Source: a bacterium (GTDB lineage Bacteria > SZUA-79 > Acidulodesulfobacterales > Acidulodesulfobacteraceae). From it: DNA of 57,449 bases. Positions 42,753 to 50,177 of this stretch are shown here, piece after piece. Both the position numbers and the translations under genes were made by a program. Numbering within the stretch: position 1 is the first letter of the stretch; each line of letters starts with the position of its first letter. A model generated the notes under the pieces. That model made no database searches. It was not told the DNA's origin and saw only the letters and a program-made list of their open reading frames with translations. Where the stretch lies: contig JAJZJD010000001.1 of NCBI GenBank assembly GCA_021828445.1, positions 1 to 57,449 on the forward strand, written 5' to 3'.

Positions 42753-43361
42753 ATGGAAGATGAAAAAGGTTTAAATTTAAATATAAAAGTTTTAGTCGTG
42801 GACGATTTAAAGGAAAGAAGAGAAGAGCTTAAGCTTATTTTAAATTCGGTCACGGCTGATATATGCGAAGCCGACAACGGCGCGGCGGCGGTAGTAGCGG
42901 CAGAAGAGCTTAAGCCGGATATTATATTCATGGACATAAAGATGCCGTCTATGGACGGAATTACCGCATGCAAAAAGATTATGGAGAAAACGCCGGTTCC
43001 GATTATTTTTTTAACAGCCGGAGCAGGCGATATAGAAGATTACGATTATTATACCGAATCTTTAAAGGGTTCGGGAGCATTCTCATACATAACAAAGCCG
43101 GCGAAAAAAAGCGAAATTTTAGCCCAGACTATAATAGCTATAGAAAATTTTAAAAAGTTTCTGGATATTAAAAAAGAAAACGAAAATTTAAAACAATATA
43201 TAGAAGGCAGGAAATTAATAGGCAAAGCAAAAAATATACTTATGGAAAAAGAAGATATTTCGGAAAAAGAAGCGCATAACAGATTGCAAAAGTTAAGCAT
43301 GAACAGCGGCCGACCTATAGAAGAGATAGCAAGGGCGATTATTTTAACCGACGGGCAATAA
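42753..43361 (+). CDS. response regulator with ANTAR RNA-binding antitermination domain
   Basis: The 202-residue product has a CheY-like receiver (about 9-125) with Asp17-Asp18, phospho-acceptor Asp61 (IIFMDIKMPSMDG), Thr88 and Lys115 (YITKPAKK), so phosphorylation is expected. A coiled-coil linker (KKENENLKQY) and an ANTAR domain (about 148-200) follow: GKAKNILMEKEDISEKEAHNRLQKLSMNSGRPIEEIARAII, shown in part by GKAKNILM and EEIARAII. ANTAR proteins (NasR, AmiR, EutV) bind tandem hairpins in leader RNA and prevent termination. A matching element precedes nifH. No cognate sensor kinase is in the window. The start is fixed by the receiver's first strand (NIKVLVVDD). Confidence 0.93.
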   Translation: MEDEKGLNLNIKVLVVDDLKERREELKLILNSVTADICEADNGAAAVVAAEELKPDIIFMDIKMPSMDGITACKKIMEKTPVPIIFLTAGAGDIEDYDYYTESLKGSGAFSYITKPAKKSEILAQTIIAIENFKKFLDIKKENENLKQYIEGRKLIGKAKNILMEKEDISEKEAHNRLQKLSMNSGRPIEEIARAIILTDGQ

Positions 43362-43421
43362 AGTACAAAAATAATTTTAAACTTAATAAATTTAATTTTT
43401 ATTTAAAAAAAGGAGATTTTT

Positions 43422-43739
43422 ATGGAAATGGTAAGAGCTATAATAAGACCGGAAAAAGAAAAAGACGTCCTTAAGGCGCTTGAAGAAAACGGATTTGTTT
43501 CCGTAACCAAAATGCATGTTTTTGGCAGAGGAAAACAAAAAGGAATTAAAGTAGGCGAAGTAGTTTACGATGAACTGCCGAAATTAGAGTTAATGATCGT
43601 AGTAAATAAAGGAGACGCAAACAAGGTTTGCGATATTATTCAGGAAAATGCGGTAACCGGCCACATAGGCGACGGAAAGATTTTTGTAATACCTGTATCG
43701 AATGCTTATACCGTAAGGACCGGTGCCGAAGGTTTGTAA
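43422..43739 (+). CDS. nifI1: nitrogenase-associated PII-like protein NifI1
   Basis: The 105-residue PII-fold protein opens MEMVRAIIRPEKEKDVLKAL and has a T-loop without the PII Tyr51 context (GRGKQKGIKVGEVVYDELPK), then TGHIGDGKIFVIP and VRTGAEG. The short T-loop and GRGKQKG motif define the NifI1 group. With NifI2 it binds NifDK and blocks electron transfer when ammonium is available, relieved by 2-oxoglutarate. In most anaerobes and archaea nifI1-nifI2 lie between nifH and nifD; here they end the cluster. Ribosome site AAAGGAG. Confidence 0.93.
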   Translation: MEMVRAIIRPEKEKDVLKALEENGFVSVTKMHVFGRGKQKGIKVGEVVYDELPKLELMIVVNKGDANKVCDIIQENAVTGHIGDGKIFVIPVSNAYTVRTGAEGL

Positions 43740-43860
43740 TAATTTTATCTTATATCGGCGAGACTATATTTAAACCGGATATTTATTATTTATTTATTAG
43801 CTGAATTGTTTATCTTATTTATTTAATTTTATTTAATTTAATTAAATCAAAGAGGTTTTT

Positions 43861-44268
43861 ATGGAATCGAAATTTCAGGAAAACGTAGTAGAAATTATAG
43901 CTATAATAAGGCGGCACAAGGTCCAGGAAACAAAAGAGGCTTTAAGCAACGAAGGTTTCGACCAGATAACTTTTTATTCTATACACGGGAGAGGCAAGCA
44001 AAAAGGCAAAGGAGGACTCGCCAACGAATTAGACCCCGGTTTAAATTTAATAAACAATAAGGACAACATACCTGATAACGATTACGGTTTTCTTCCAAAA
44101 AGAATGCTGTCTTTAGCTATCAAAGAAGCCGATCGGGACAGAGCCGTAAAAACTATAATACAGGTAAATAAAACGGGGCATTACGGCGACGGGAAAATAT
44201 TCGTTCTTCCGGTGAGTCTTGTCGAAAGAATAAGAACGGCGGAAGAAGGACTTTATGCGATAAGCTGA
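43861..44268 (+). CDS. nifI2: nitrogenase-associated PII-like protein NifI2
   Basis: The 135-residue product shares the GRGKQKG core of NifI1 but has a longer, Gly/Asn/Asp-rich T-loop (about 48-75, GKGGLANELDPG then NNKDNIPDN), as typical for NifI2. It ends KTGHYGDGKIFVLPVSLVERIRTAEEG. It forms the switch-off complex with NifI1, encoded 121 bp upstream. This is the last gene of the nif run. Confidence 0.93.
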   Translation: MESKFQENVVEIIAIIRRHKVQETKEALSNEGFDQITFYSIHGRGKQKGKGGLANELDPGLNLINNKDNIPDNDYGFLPKRMLSLAIKEADRDRAVKTIIQVNKTGHYGDGKIFVLPVSLVERIRTAEEGLYAIS

Positions 44269-44289
44269 GGATGGAGGGAGGGAGGGATG

Positions 44290-44451
44290 CTATTTCCGAA
44301 TCCCTTTTTCCCTTGTTTTAAACAATACTTCCAAAGTTCCCGTTATATTCAATCCTTTTTCCACGGCATTTTTTCCGGCTAATTTATCGTCCGGAATTAT
44401 CAAATAAGCTTCCGGTTCTTTTAAGTTTGTTCGGAAAAGATATAAAAAAAC
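44290..44451 (-). pseudogene. remnant of a DUF3368/PIN-type toxin gene (C-terminal end)
   Basis: On the minus strand a frame of about 50 codons ending at TAG 44290-44292 reads EPEAYLIIPDDKLAGKNAV, then EKGLNITGTLEVLFKTREKG. This resembles the C-terminus of DUF3368 PIN-like proteins (DDKxARxxA ... GLxVTGTLGVLLxAKxKG). It has no start or N-terminal domain and runs into a stop at the LysR gene's end. The bases GGAGGGAGGGAGGG just outside look like slippage. Confidence 0.5.
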
Positions 44452-45342
44452 TTACGAAATAGCTTTGAATTTCCCTACGAATTTTTCGGTTATTTCTACA
44501 AAAGCCTTAGCCGATAAAGAAAGGTTATCTAAAGATTGTGCCGCTAACGCAATCTTTCTTTTTATTTCCGGTTTTATAGGAACAGAACATATTCCGCTGT
44601 AATTAAGCGGGATTGCAAGATTGGGAATAACGGCAGCTCCGATGCCTTCTCTGACCATTTCAATAATAGTGCCTATGTTACGCGCCTCTATATTTTTAAT
44701 TTCATCTGTTTTCTTTATAGAATTTATTAAATTAGATGCTACCAGCATTCCGCAGCTTGACCCCTTGAAAGTTAAAAGCGGCTCGCGTGCAAGTTCTTTT
44801 ATGCCTATGCTTTTTTTGCAGCATAACGGATGTTTTTCGTTAAAAACTCCGAACATTTTGTCTTCCAGAAGCGGAACAACTTCCAGTCCTTCTGCCGGAA
44901 GCACCACAAAGCCCAAATCGACGGCGCCTTTTAACAGCCAATCCGCTACTTCCAAATCCGTTCCTTCAAACCATGAAACTTCTATTCCCGGATATTTGCG
45001 TTTGAATTCTTTTAAAATTCCGGGCAAAATTCTTATTGAAACGCTTTGAAAACAGCCTATCTTAAGACTGCCGGTCTGCAGATTTTTTAATGCCGATATA
45101 TCTTCTTTTAACCTGTCCATATCGGTTAAGATATTTTTTGCATGATTATAAACTTTTTCTCCGGCTTCGGTAAGGGAAACGGTCTTTTTGTCGCTTTTAA
45201 CTAACTTTATTTCAAGTTCGTTTTCAAGCGATGCCATGGAGTGGCTCACTGCTGACTGCGATATATAAAGAGCTTCCGCCGCTTTTGTGAAACTTTCGGT
45301 TTCTGCGAGGGTTTTTAAAATATTCAATTGAGTCAACGTCAT
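44452..45342 (-). CDS. LysR family transcription regulator
   Basis: The 296-residue product has an N-terminal winged helix (1-60) with LAETESFTKAAEALYISQSAVSHSMASLENELEIKLV, a LysR signature, and a C-terminal substrate-binding domain (90-290). It faces away from the methyltransferase gene at 45553, the classical layout for a LysR regulator and its divergent target. Its effector is unknown. Nothing ties it to nitrogen fixation except position. Confidence 0.92.
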   Translation of the reverse strand: MTLTQLNILKTLAETESFTKAAEALYISQSAVSHSMASLENELEIKLVKSDKKTVSLTEAGEKVYNHAKNILTDMDRLKEDISALKNLQTGSLKIGCFQSVSIRILPGILKEFKRKYPGIEVSWFEGTDLEVADWLLKGAVDLGFVVLPAEGLEVVPLLEDKMFGVFNEKHPLCCKKSIGIKELAREPLLTFKGSSCGMLVASNLINSIKKTDEIKNIEARNIGTIIEMVREGIGAAVIPNLAIPLNYSGICSVPIKPEIKRKIALAAQSLDNLSLSAKAFVEITEKFVGKFKAIS

Positions 45343-45437
45343 GAGTAAATAATCACTTTAATTATAAAAATTATTCATTTGATTCATTATAAATCAAATC
45401 TTATAATATATTCAAGAACATAGTTTATACCGCTTAT

Positions 45438-45458
45438 AATATGCCGGGGCATATTTTT
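45438..45458 (+). terminator. hairpin with T run upstream of the methyltransferase gene
   Basis: AATATGCC and GGCATATT form an inverted repeat closing on GG (effective stem six bases, loop CGGG), followed by TTTTT. It lies in the 210-bp gap between the LysR gene and the gene at 45553. It could be a leader terminator, or part of a LysR operator. Confidence 0.45.
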
Positions 45459-45552
45459 TTATAGCTAATAAGTAGTCAAACAGCTGACGCTATTATATAT
45501 TTTATATTGATAATAATTCCATTATTAAGATGTAAAAAAGGGAGGTGTAACA

Positions 45553-46344
45553 ATGAAGCATAATTGGAATGCCGAAGATTATGCAAAAAATTCTCAATGC
45601 CAGCTACAATTAGGCGAAGAACTTATCGAAAAACTTTCTTTAACCGGCAATGAATCCTTACTTGATATAGGCTGCGGAGACGGAAAAATAACCGCGAAGT
45701 TATCGACAATTTTAAAAAAAGGAGAGGTGGTAGGTATAGATGCTTCAGAAAATATGATAAATTTAGCGTCAAAAGAATTTCCTAATGATAAATTTCAGAA
45801 TCTTACATTTTACCAAATGGATGCATGCGCGATTAACTTCTCAAAAAAATTCGATATTGCTTTTTCCAACGCCTGTCTTCACTGGATTAAAGACCATAGC
45901 GGCGTTCTTGAAAAAGTTCATACATGCCTTAAACCTAAAGGAAGGATTATATTTCAGATGGGCGGACGCGGCAATGTAGCCGAAGTCTTAAATGCCGTTA
46001 AATTAGTTATGGGCAAACCGGATTGGAGCAAATATTTCGATAATTTCGTTACGCCGTATTATTTCTACGATATAAAAGACTATGAGGTATGGCTTTCGGA
46101 AAATGATTTTAAGCCGGTACGATTAGAACTGATTATAAAGGATATAAAATATGCTGGGGAAGAAAGTTTTAAAGGATGGCTAAGGACTACATGGTTTCCA
46201 TTTACGGACCGCTTGCCGGAATCATTAAAGGAAACTTTTCTTGACGAAGTGTCGGAAACTTATAAAATTAGCCATCCGGCCGATGAATCGGGTAATATTA
46301 ATGTAAAGATGGTTCGATTGGAGGTCGAAGCGTATGCCGTATAA
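45553..46344 (+). CDS. SAM-dependent methyltransferase, trans-aconitate methyltransferase-like
   Basis: The 263-residue product starts HNWNAEDYAKNSQCQLQLGEELI and has motif I LLDIGCGDGKITAKLS (about 35-50), VVGIDASENMI and FSNACLHWIKDH then LKPKGRIIFQMGG. The Trp-rich C-terminal part (GWLRTTWFPFTDRLPE) is found in Tam-like enzymes. It starts behind GGGAGGTG, and its end overlaps the acetyltransferase gene by 11 bases. A small-molecule substrate is likely but not determined. It is divergent from a LysR gene that may control it. Confidence 0.85.
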   Translation: MKHNWNAEDYAKNSQCQLQLGEELIEKLSLTGNESLLDIGCGDGKITAKLSTILKKGEVVGIDASENMINLASKEFPNDKFQNLTFYQMDACAINFSKKFDIAFSNACLHWIKDHSGVLEKVHTCLKPKGRIIFQMGGRGNVAEVLNAVKLVMGKPDWSKYFDNFVTPYYFYDIKDYEVWLSENDFKPVRLELIIKDIKYAGEESFKGWLRTTWFPFTDRLPESLKETFLDEVSETYKISHPADESGNINVKMVRLEVEAYAV

Positions 46345-46846
46345 ATCTAGTTCAGATATTCTGATTAGAAATCTTTTGCCCGACGATATATCGATAATAA
46401 CAGACTGGCCTTCTTATCAGGCATGCTTTAAGGAACTTGATTATGCCTTAAGAAAAAGGGGCTGGCTTTCGGAGTACTTTGGGAAACCCGATACCAAGTG
46501 TTATGCCGCCGAACATTCAGGCGAACTTATTGGATTTGCGATACTGTTTAAAACGTCTAAAACGGAAGCCGAATTTAGAATCGCCTTAAAACCGGACAAA
46601 ACAGGCAGTGGATATGGAAAAATAATCACGTCAATGGTTCTTAACGATGGATTTATTAATATGAAAATTAACAGAATTCATCTTATAGTAAGGGAAAATA
46701 ATCCAATGGCAATCCGTTTATACAAAAGCATCGGGTTTGCCGAAAGAGGCAAATGTGTTAAGGAAATAAACGGTAAGGCGGTGGATTTTTTAGTTATGGA
46801 TATTTTATATAAACAATACTTCCAAAAATCAAAGGAGAAATTATGA
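46334..46846 (+). CDS. GNAT family N-acetyltransferase
   Basis: The 170-residue product has the GNAT layout: IRNLLPDDISIITDWPS at the start, acetyl-CoA loop in KPDKTGSGYGKIITSMVL (about 96-113, with the Q/RxxGxG/A-like GSGYGK), and VRENNPMAIRLYKSIGFAERG near residue 130, the RimJ/RimL-type end. It probably acetylates an amine on a small molecule or protein. Overlaps both neighbours (11 bases at the start, 4 at the end), so the three genes form an operon. Confidence 0.88.
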   Translation: MPYKSSSDILIRNLLPDDISIITDWPSYQACFKELDYALRKRGWLSEYFGKPDTKCYAAEHSGELIGFAILFKTSKTEAEFRIALKPDKTGSGYGKIITSMVLNDGFINMKINRIHLIVRENNPMAIRLYKSIGFAERGKCVKEINGKAVDFLVMDILYKQYFQKSKEKL

Positions 46847-47385
46847 AACGCGCTCTAATCGTTATAGATGTCCAGAATGAATATTTTACTGGTAAACTGC
46901 CGGTATCTCATCCTTCAGGCAGTTTTAACAATATCCTTAGAATTATGGATGCCGCAACGGAAAATAAAATAACTACGGCGGTTATCCGAAATTCTGCCAT
47001 ATCTCCCGAATCGCCCGTTTTCAGGAAGGGAAGCTATGAATGGGAACTTCACCCGGAAATTGCAAAACGGCACAGGGATATTTTGATTGAAAAAAACTTT
47101 CCCGACAGTTTTAAAGATACGATATTAGATAAATGGCTTAAGGGCATAAACGCGGATACAGTTGCGATAATCGGATATATGACCCAGAACTGCTGCGATT
47201 CTACGGCAAGGAGCGCATTTCACCGCGGTTACGGCGTAGAGTTTTTGTCAGACGCTACCGGAACTCTTTCTATGACAAATTACGCCGGTTCCGTTACTGC
47301 CGAAGAACTGCACAGGGCTATATTGGTAACTCAGGTGCGGTTCGGCAGGGTAATAGGAACGGATGAATGGATCTCACTATTTTGA
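46843..47385 (+). CDS. isochorismatase-like cysteine hydrolase
   Basis: The 180-residue product has the family catalytic residues: Asp near the start (IVIDVQNEYF), Lys in IEKNFPDSF (about 87) and Cys in GYMTQNCCDSTARSAFHRG (about 119). Members hydrolyse nicotinamide, amides or related substrates; the specific one is unknown. ATG overlaps the acetyltransferase stop (ATGA). It ends the three-gene operon. Confidence 0.9.
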   Translation: MKRALIVIDVQNEYFTGKLPVSHPSGSFNNILRIMDAATENKITTAVIRNSAISPESPVFRKGSYEWELHPEIAKRHRDILIEKNFPDSFKDTILDKWLKGINADTVAIIGYMTQNCCDSTARSAFHRGYGVEFLSDATGTLSMTNYAGSVTAEELHRAILVTQVRFGRVIGTDEWISLF

Positions 47386-47467
47386 CATATAAGATTTAAT
47401 TTTTTTTATCGTTTTTTTGCAATTTATAAATTGACATGTTATTAACTTTCTGCGATACTATTGTTAT

Positions 47468-47755
47468 ATGATAGCGTCCTTTAAAAACAACGAAACAAAA
47501 TTAATATGGGAAGGACGATTTTCTAAGAAGATAAAGATTTCTTCCGATTTGCAGAATATAGCAAGACGAAAATTAAGAATGCTTGCTGCTGCGAATACTA
47601 TTCAAACTTTAAAAATTCCGCCCAACAATAAACTTGAATCATTAAAAGGCGACAGAGAAGGGCAGTGGAGCATCAGGATAAACGATCAATGGCGTATTTG
47701 TTTTATATGGAAAGATTCCAACGCTTATGAAGTTGAAATAACCGACTATCATTAA
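47468..47755 (+). CDS. higB: HigB/RelE-type mRNA interferase toxin
   Basis: The 95-residue product is of the plasmid-maintenance toxin (HigB-1/RelE) family: ARRKLRMLAAANTIQTLKIPPNNKLESLKGDREGQWSIRIN then QWRICFIWKDSNAYEVEITDYH. The ends of the last strand carry the Arg and aromatic residues used in ribosome-dependent mRNA cleavage. It is followed after 15 bases by its antitoxin gene; the toxin-first order is typical of higBA. Confidence 0.92.
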   Translation: MIASFKNNETKLIWEGRFSKKIKISSDLQNIARRKLRMLAAANTIQTLKIPPNNKLESLKGDREGQWSIRINDQWRICFIWKDSNAYEVEITDYH

Positions 47756-47770
47756 TTAAAAGGTGAAAAT

Positions 47771-48079
47771 ATGGAAAAATTAAAAAATATTCATCCGGGC
47801 GAAGTTCTTGCAAGGGAATTCTTAGAACCTATGCATATATCGGCATATAAGTTGTCAAAGGAAACCGGTCTTTCTCAAACAAGATTAAGCCAGATAATTG
47901 CAGGGAAAAGAAGCGTTACTGCCGAAACTGCGTTAAAACTCGGTAAATTTTTCAATATTCCGGCTGAATTCTGGATGAATTTGCAGACGCTTTACGATAT
48001 TGAAGAAAGTCTTAAGCTGCACGATAAAGAATTAAAATTAATTACTCCTTATAGCAGTCTTAATAATGAAGTTGCTTAA
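47771..48079 (+). CDS. higA: HigA-type antitoxin (XRE family)
   Basis: The 102-residue product begins with IHPGEVLAREFLEPMHISAYKLSKETGLSQTRLSQIIAGKRSVTAETALKLGKFF, of the HigA group, with the helix-turn-helix at about 20-60. It neutralises the toxin encoded 15 bases upstream and represses the operon. It ends just outside the tRNA-like repeat at 48171. Confidence 0.92.
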   Translation: MEKLKNIHPGEVLAREFLEPMHISAYKLSKETGLSQTRLSQIIAGKRSVTAETALKLGKFFNIPAEFWMNLQTLYDIEESLKLHDKELKLITPYSSLNNEVA

Positions 48080-48170
48080 AGCGATGAGTGGAAAATGGAA
48101 AAGTCGGCAATATTTCTATAGCACTTTAAATTCTTACAAAATAATCTTTATAGGTTAATGTCTTTAAAGC

Positions 48171-48257
48171 CTTATTTACTGCGGTTTTAATTGGTTGCGG
48201 GAGCAGGATTAGCTATGCTGGACTTCGTCCGAACCTGCGACCTTTGGGTTATGAGCC
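48171..48257 (+). repeat. interrupted copy of the initiator-tRNA 3' half (possible att site)
   Basis: This 87-bp stretch repeats 52284-52351: a common flank (CTTATTTAC and GCGGTTTT), then the complement of the tRNA-fMet 3' end through the T arm to the anticodon region. Nineteen bases (48211-48229) are inserted at the T loop, and homology stops after GGGTTATGAGCC. The copy cannot be a working tRNA. It has the same orientation as the intact tRNA 4.1 kb away, which fits the two ends of an element integrated at a tRNA 3' end. The gap 48080-48377 holds no gene. Confidence 0.8.
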
Positions 48258-48363
48258 ATAAAACCTGCATTATAAGCTATTAATATTATTATGTTTTTAA
48301 AGAGATTTAATTTTAGTATAGTAAATATATAGTAAAACGCGGTATTATGTTAAATTATAAAAT

Positions 48364-48384
48364 TAAAGGCGCCAGACTTATTTA
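48364..48384 (+). repeat. degenerate copy of the dispersed repeat
   Basis: AAAGGCGCCAGACTTATTTA differs from the 8666/31508 core by three transitions and lies at the end of the HEPN gene, overlapping its stop codon. Comparison by eye only. Confidence 0.5.
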
Positions 48385-48749
48385 ATATCTTTAATCATTT
48401 TTTCAATCGTTTTTGCCAGACGGGGAATTTCTATATCGCATACCTGAAACACGGCCTCGGCATCTATGTCAAAATACTGATGGCTAATAATATTTCTCAT
48501 ACCTATAGCTTTTTTCCATTCAATTTCGGAATATTTTTTAAAAAGCTCGCCTTCCGTGATTTTATCAAGTTTCTTGAGTGATTCGCCTATTGCTATAAGC
48601 GGCATACAGATAGAATCCAATTTTTCCATGCCTGCCGGCGAATCGGTAAAGTCTGAAACATTCTTGACGGGTTCAAACCGGAATAAAATTGTTTCCGTTA
48701 ATTTATGAATCTGGATTAATGTTTCAAGAAGCAGCTCTTTATCATACAT
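48378..48749 (-). CDS. HEPN-domain RNase toxin, HepT/DUF86 type
   Basis: The 123-residue product is all helical. It carries the HEPN active-site motif Rx4H in MRNIISHQYFDID (about residue 86), with the Tyr that follows it in HepT toxins. HepT is an RNase silenced by AMPylation of that Tyr by its partner MntA. The MntA-like gene lies directly upstream and overlaps by 8 bases, the standard layout. The DUF86 consensus is well kept, so it is probably active. Confidence 0.88.
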   Translation of the reverse strand: MYDKELLLETLIQIHKLTETILFRFEPVKNVSDFTDSPAGMEKLDSICMPLIAIGESLKKLDKITEGELFKKYSEIEWKKAIGMRNIISHQYFDIDAEAVFQVCDIEIPRLAKTIEKMIKDIK

Positions 48750-49050
48750 ATATGGCTTCCTTATCTATTCGTTTTTTTAAAAAACTGTTCATATTTTCGC
48801 GGTATCTGATTATATCGACAGGCATGTCGAATATCTCTTCCAGGTCAAGCTTAATTCCCGACATTACAAATAAATCCGGCGTCTTTAATTTTATTACCAC
48901 GTCTATGTCGCTGTCCGGTTTTATTTCCTGCCTTGCTGCCGAACCGAATATGCCTAAATCTATAAGCCCTAAATCTTTTTCGTGCTCGTTTTTATATTTT
49001 TTAAGCGTATCTATTATCTTACTTTGATTTAATTTATTTTTCACAGGCAT
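48742..49050 (-). CDS. MntA-type minimal nucleotidyltransferase (antitoxin of HEPN toxin)
   Basis: The product has 102 residues from ATG 49050, preceded by a GGGG ribosome site; an earlier in-frame ATG at 49107 would overlap the upstream gene. The Pol-beta nucleotidyltransferase motif GIFGSAARQEIKPDSDIDVVIKL holds GS and the DxD pair. It is the AMP-transferring antitoxin for the downstream HepT. The motif Asp residues are intact. Confidence 0.88.
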   Translation of the reverse strand: MPVKNKLNQSKIIDTLKKYKNEHEKDLGLIDLGIFGSAARQEIKPDSDIDVVIKLKTPDLFVMSGIKLDLEEIFDMPVDIIRYRENMNSFLKKRIDKEAIYV

Positions 49051-49069
49051 ATTTTTCACCCCGTCTTTT

Positions 49070-49795
49070 TTATTTATTATAGCATATATTTTTATTATAA
49101 TTTTCAAACTCGTGCATAGCTAAACCGATTGCAAAAAATTGAAGATTTTCGCTGAATTTTTCCTGGTCTATTTCCTGATTGGTTTCTAATAATATTTTTA
49201 TAAAATCGTTTGGGTCAAGATAGGTTAGAAATTCATTTGCATATTGAATTATTTTTACAGCATTAGAAAAAGTTGCGGCTATATGGTGTTTTTCATATAG
49301 TTTTCTTAAAATATCCTTTTGTTCCTCGGTCATTTTAATTTTTGTTCTAAAATCGGTTTTAATTTCAACTTTGTGCCTTTTTAATATTTTTCTCATGCCC
49401 GATATATCAAGTCCTGCGCCGGAGCCGTCCCAATCTAAGGCGGAAATAAGAGTTTTTTTTACGCCTGCGCTAAGAAGGCTTATTATATCTTCGGTAAGAT
49501 TGATATCCTCGTGTTTTACCTTACGATTTTCAAAAATTTTATTAGGGTTTAACCCTGCGAGCTTTGCAAATTGCATTACTCTTGCAAGACCGTAAGATTT
49601 AGGAAAATTACAGATATGTTCCATTAGGTCAGGGGCTATCATGTAATCGTTGTAAGATGCAGGTTTTTTTGGAGCTTCAATTCCGTCCAAAATTCTATTA
49701 AGCCTCATTTTGGATATTCCGTAGTGCTTTATTATATTTGCTTTCTTTAATCCCGCCCTATAACAAGCAATTATATCGTCTTCATTAGCCAGCAT
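49070..49795 (-). CDS. protein of unknown function with helix-turn-helix segments
   Basis: The 241-residue product's N-terminal part (EDDIIACYRAGLKKANIIKHYGISKMRLNRIL, about 5-37) reads as a helix-turn-helix of resolvase type. A second similar stretch is EDIISLLSAGVKKTLISALDW (about 100-120). The C-terminal 80 residues are helical and acidic. No enzymatic motif is seen. It precedes the MntA/HepT pair on the same strand by about 20 bases, so it may regulate or accompany them. It does not match a family I can name. Confidence 0.6.
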   Translation of the reverse strand: MLANEDDIIACYRAGLKKANIIKHYGISKMRLNRILDGIEAPKKPASYNDYMIAPDLMEHICNFPKSYGLARVMQFAKLAGLNPNKIFENRKVKHEDINLTEDIISLLSAGVKKTLISALDWDGSGAGLDISGMRKILKRHKVEIKTDFRTKIKMTEEQKDILRKLYEKHHIAATFSNAVKIIQYANEFLTYLDPNDFIKILLETNQEIDQEKFSENLQFFAIGLAMHEFENYNKNICYNK

Positions 49796-49913
49796 ATATG
49801 CTCCATTAAAATCACATAAACATAAATAATTATATCAAATTTTTTTTAAAAAAATAAAAAGGTATCGAATGTCCTCCTGTTTTTTAAAAAAGATATCATA
49901 AAATATTTTTATT

Positions 49914-50123
49914 ATGAAAGAAAAAGAATTTACCGAAAAACAAATTAACGGACTTTTAACAATGCGGCAAGCCGGAAAATATCTCGGAGTATGCTATAGA
50001 ACAATACAGAGGCTAGTATATGAGCGGAAAATAGGATTTGTAAAAATGTATTCTGAATACAGGTTTAGAATTGAGGACTTAGAGAAATTCGTTGAGAAAA
50101 ATTACATCAAACCGGTGAAATAA
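49914..50123 (+). CDS. excisionase-like DNA-binding protein (helix_turn_helix_17)
   Basis: The 69-residue product has the pattern LTMRQAGKYLGVCYRTIQRLVYERKIGFVKMYSEYRFRIEDLEKFVE (about 16-60), the MerR-like winged helix of Xis and AlpA-type proteins. It lies inside the region bounded by the tRNA copy and the intact tRNA. No integrase gene is in that region, so the element would have lost it or used another. It can also be a simple regulator. Confidence 0.8.
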   Translation: MKEKEFTEKQINGLLTMRQAGKYLGVCYRTIQRLVYERKIGFVKMYSEYRFRIEDLEKFVEKNYIKPVK

Positions 50124-50177
50124 TTTTTCAATAAAGAATATAGAAATAATAAAAACTGTAAAAATGGAGGTAAAATT

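Noticed and set aside
43422..44268. nifI1 and nifI2 as ordinary PII (glnB) paralogues
   Set aside because: They have the GRGKQKG motif and T-loops typical of NifI and lack the PII Tyr51 context; nif linkage agrees.
48171..48257. A second functional tRNA gene
   Set aside because: The T loop carries a 19-base insert and the 5' half of the tRNA is missing.
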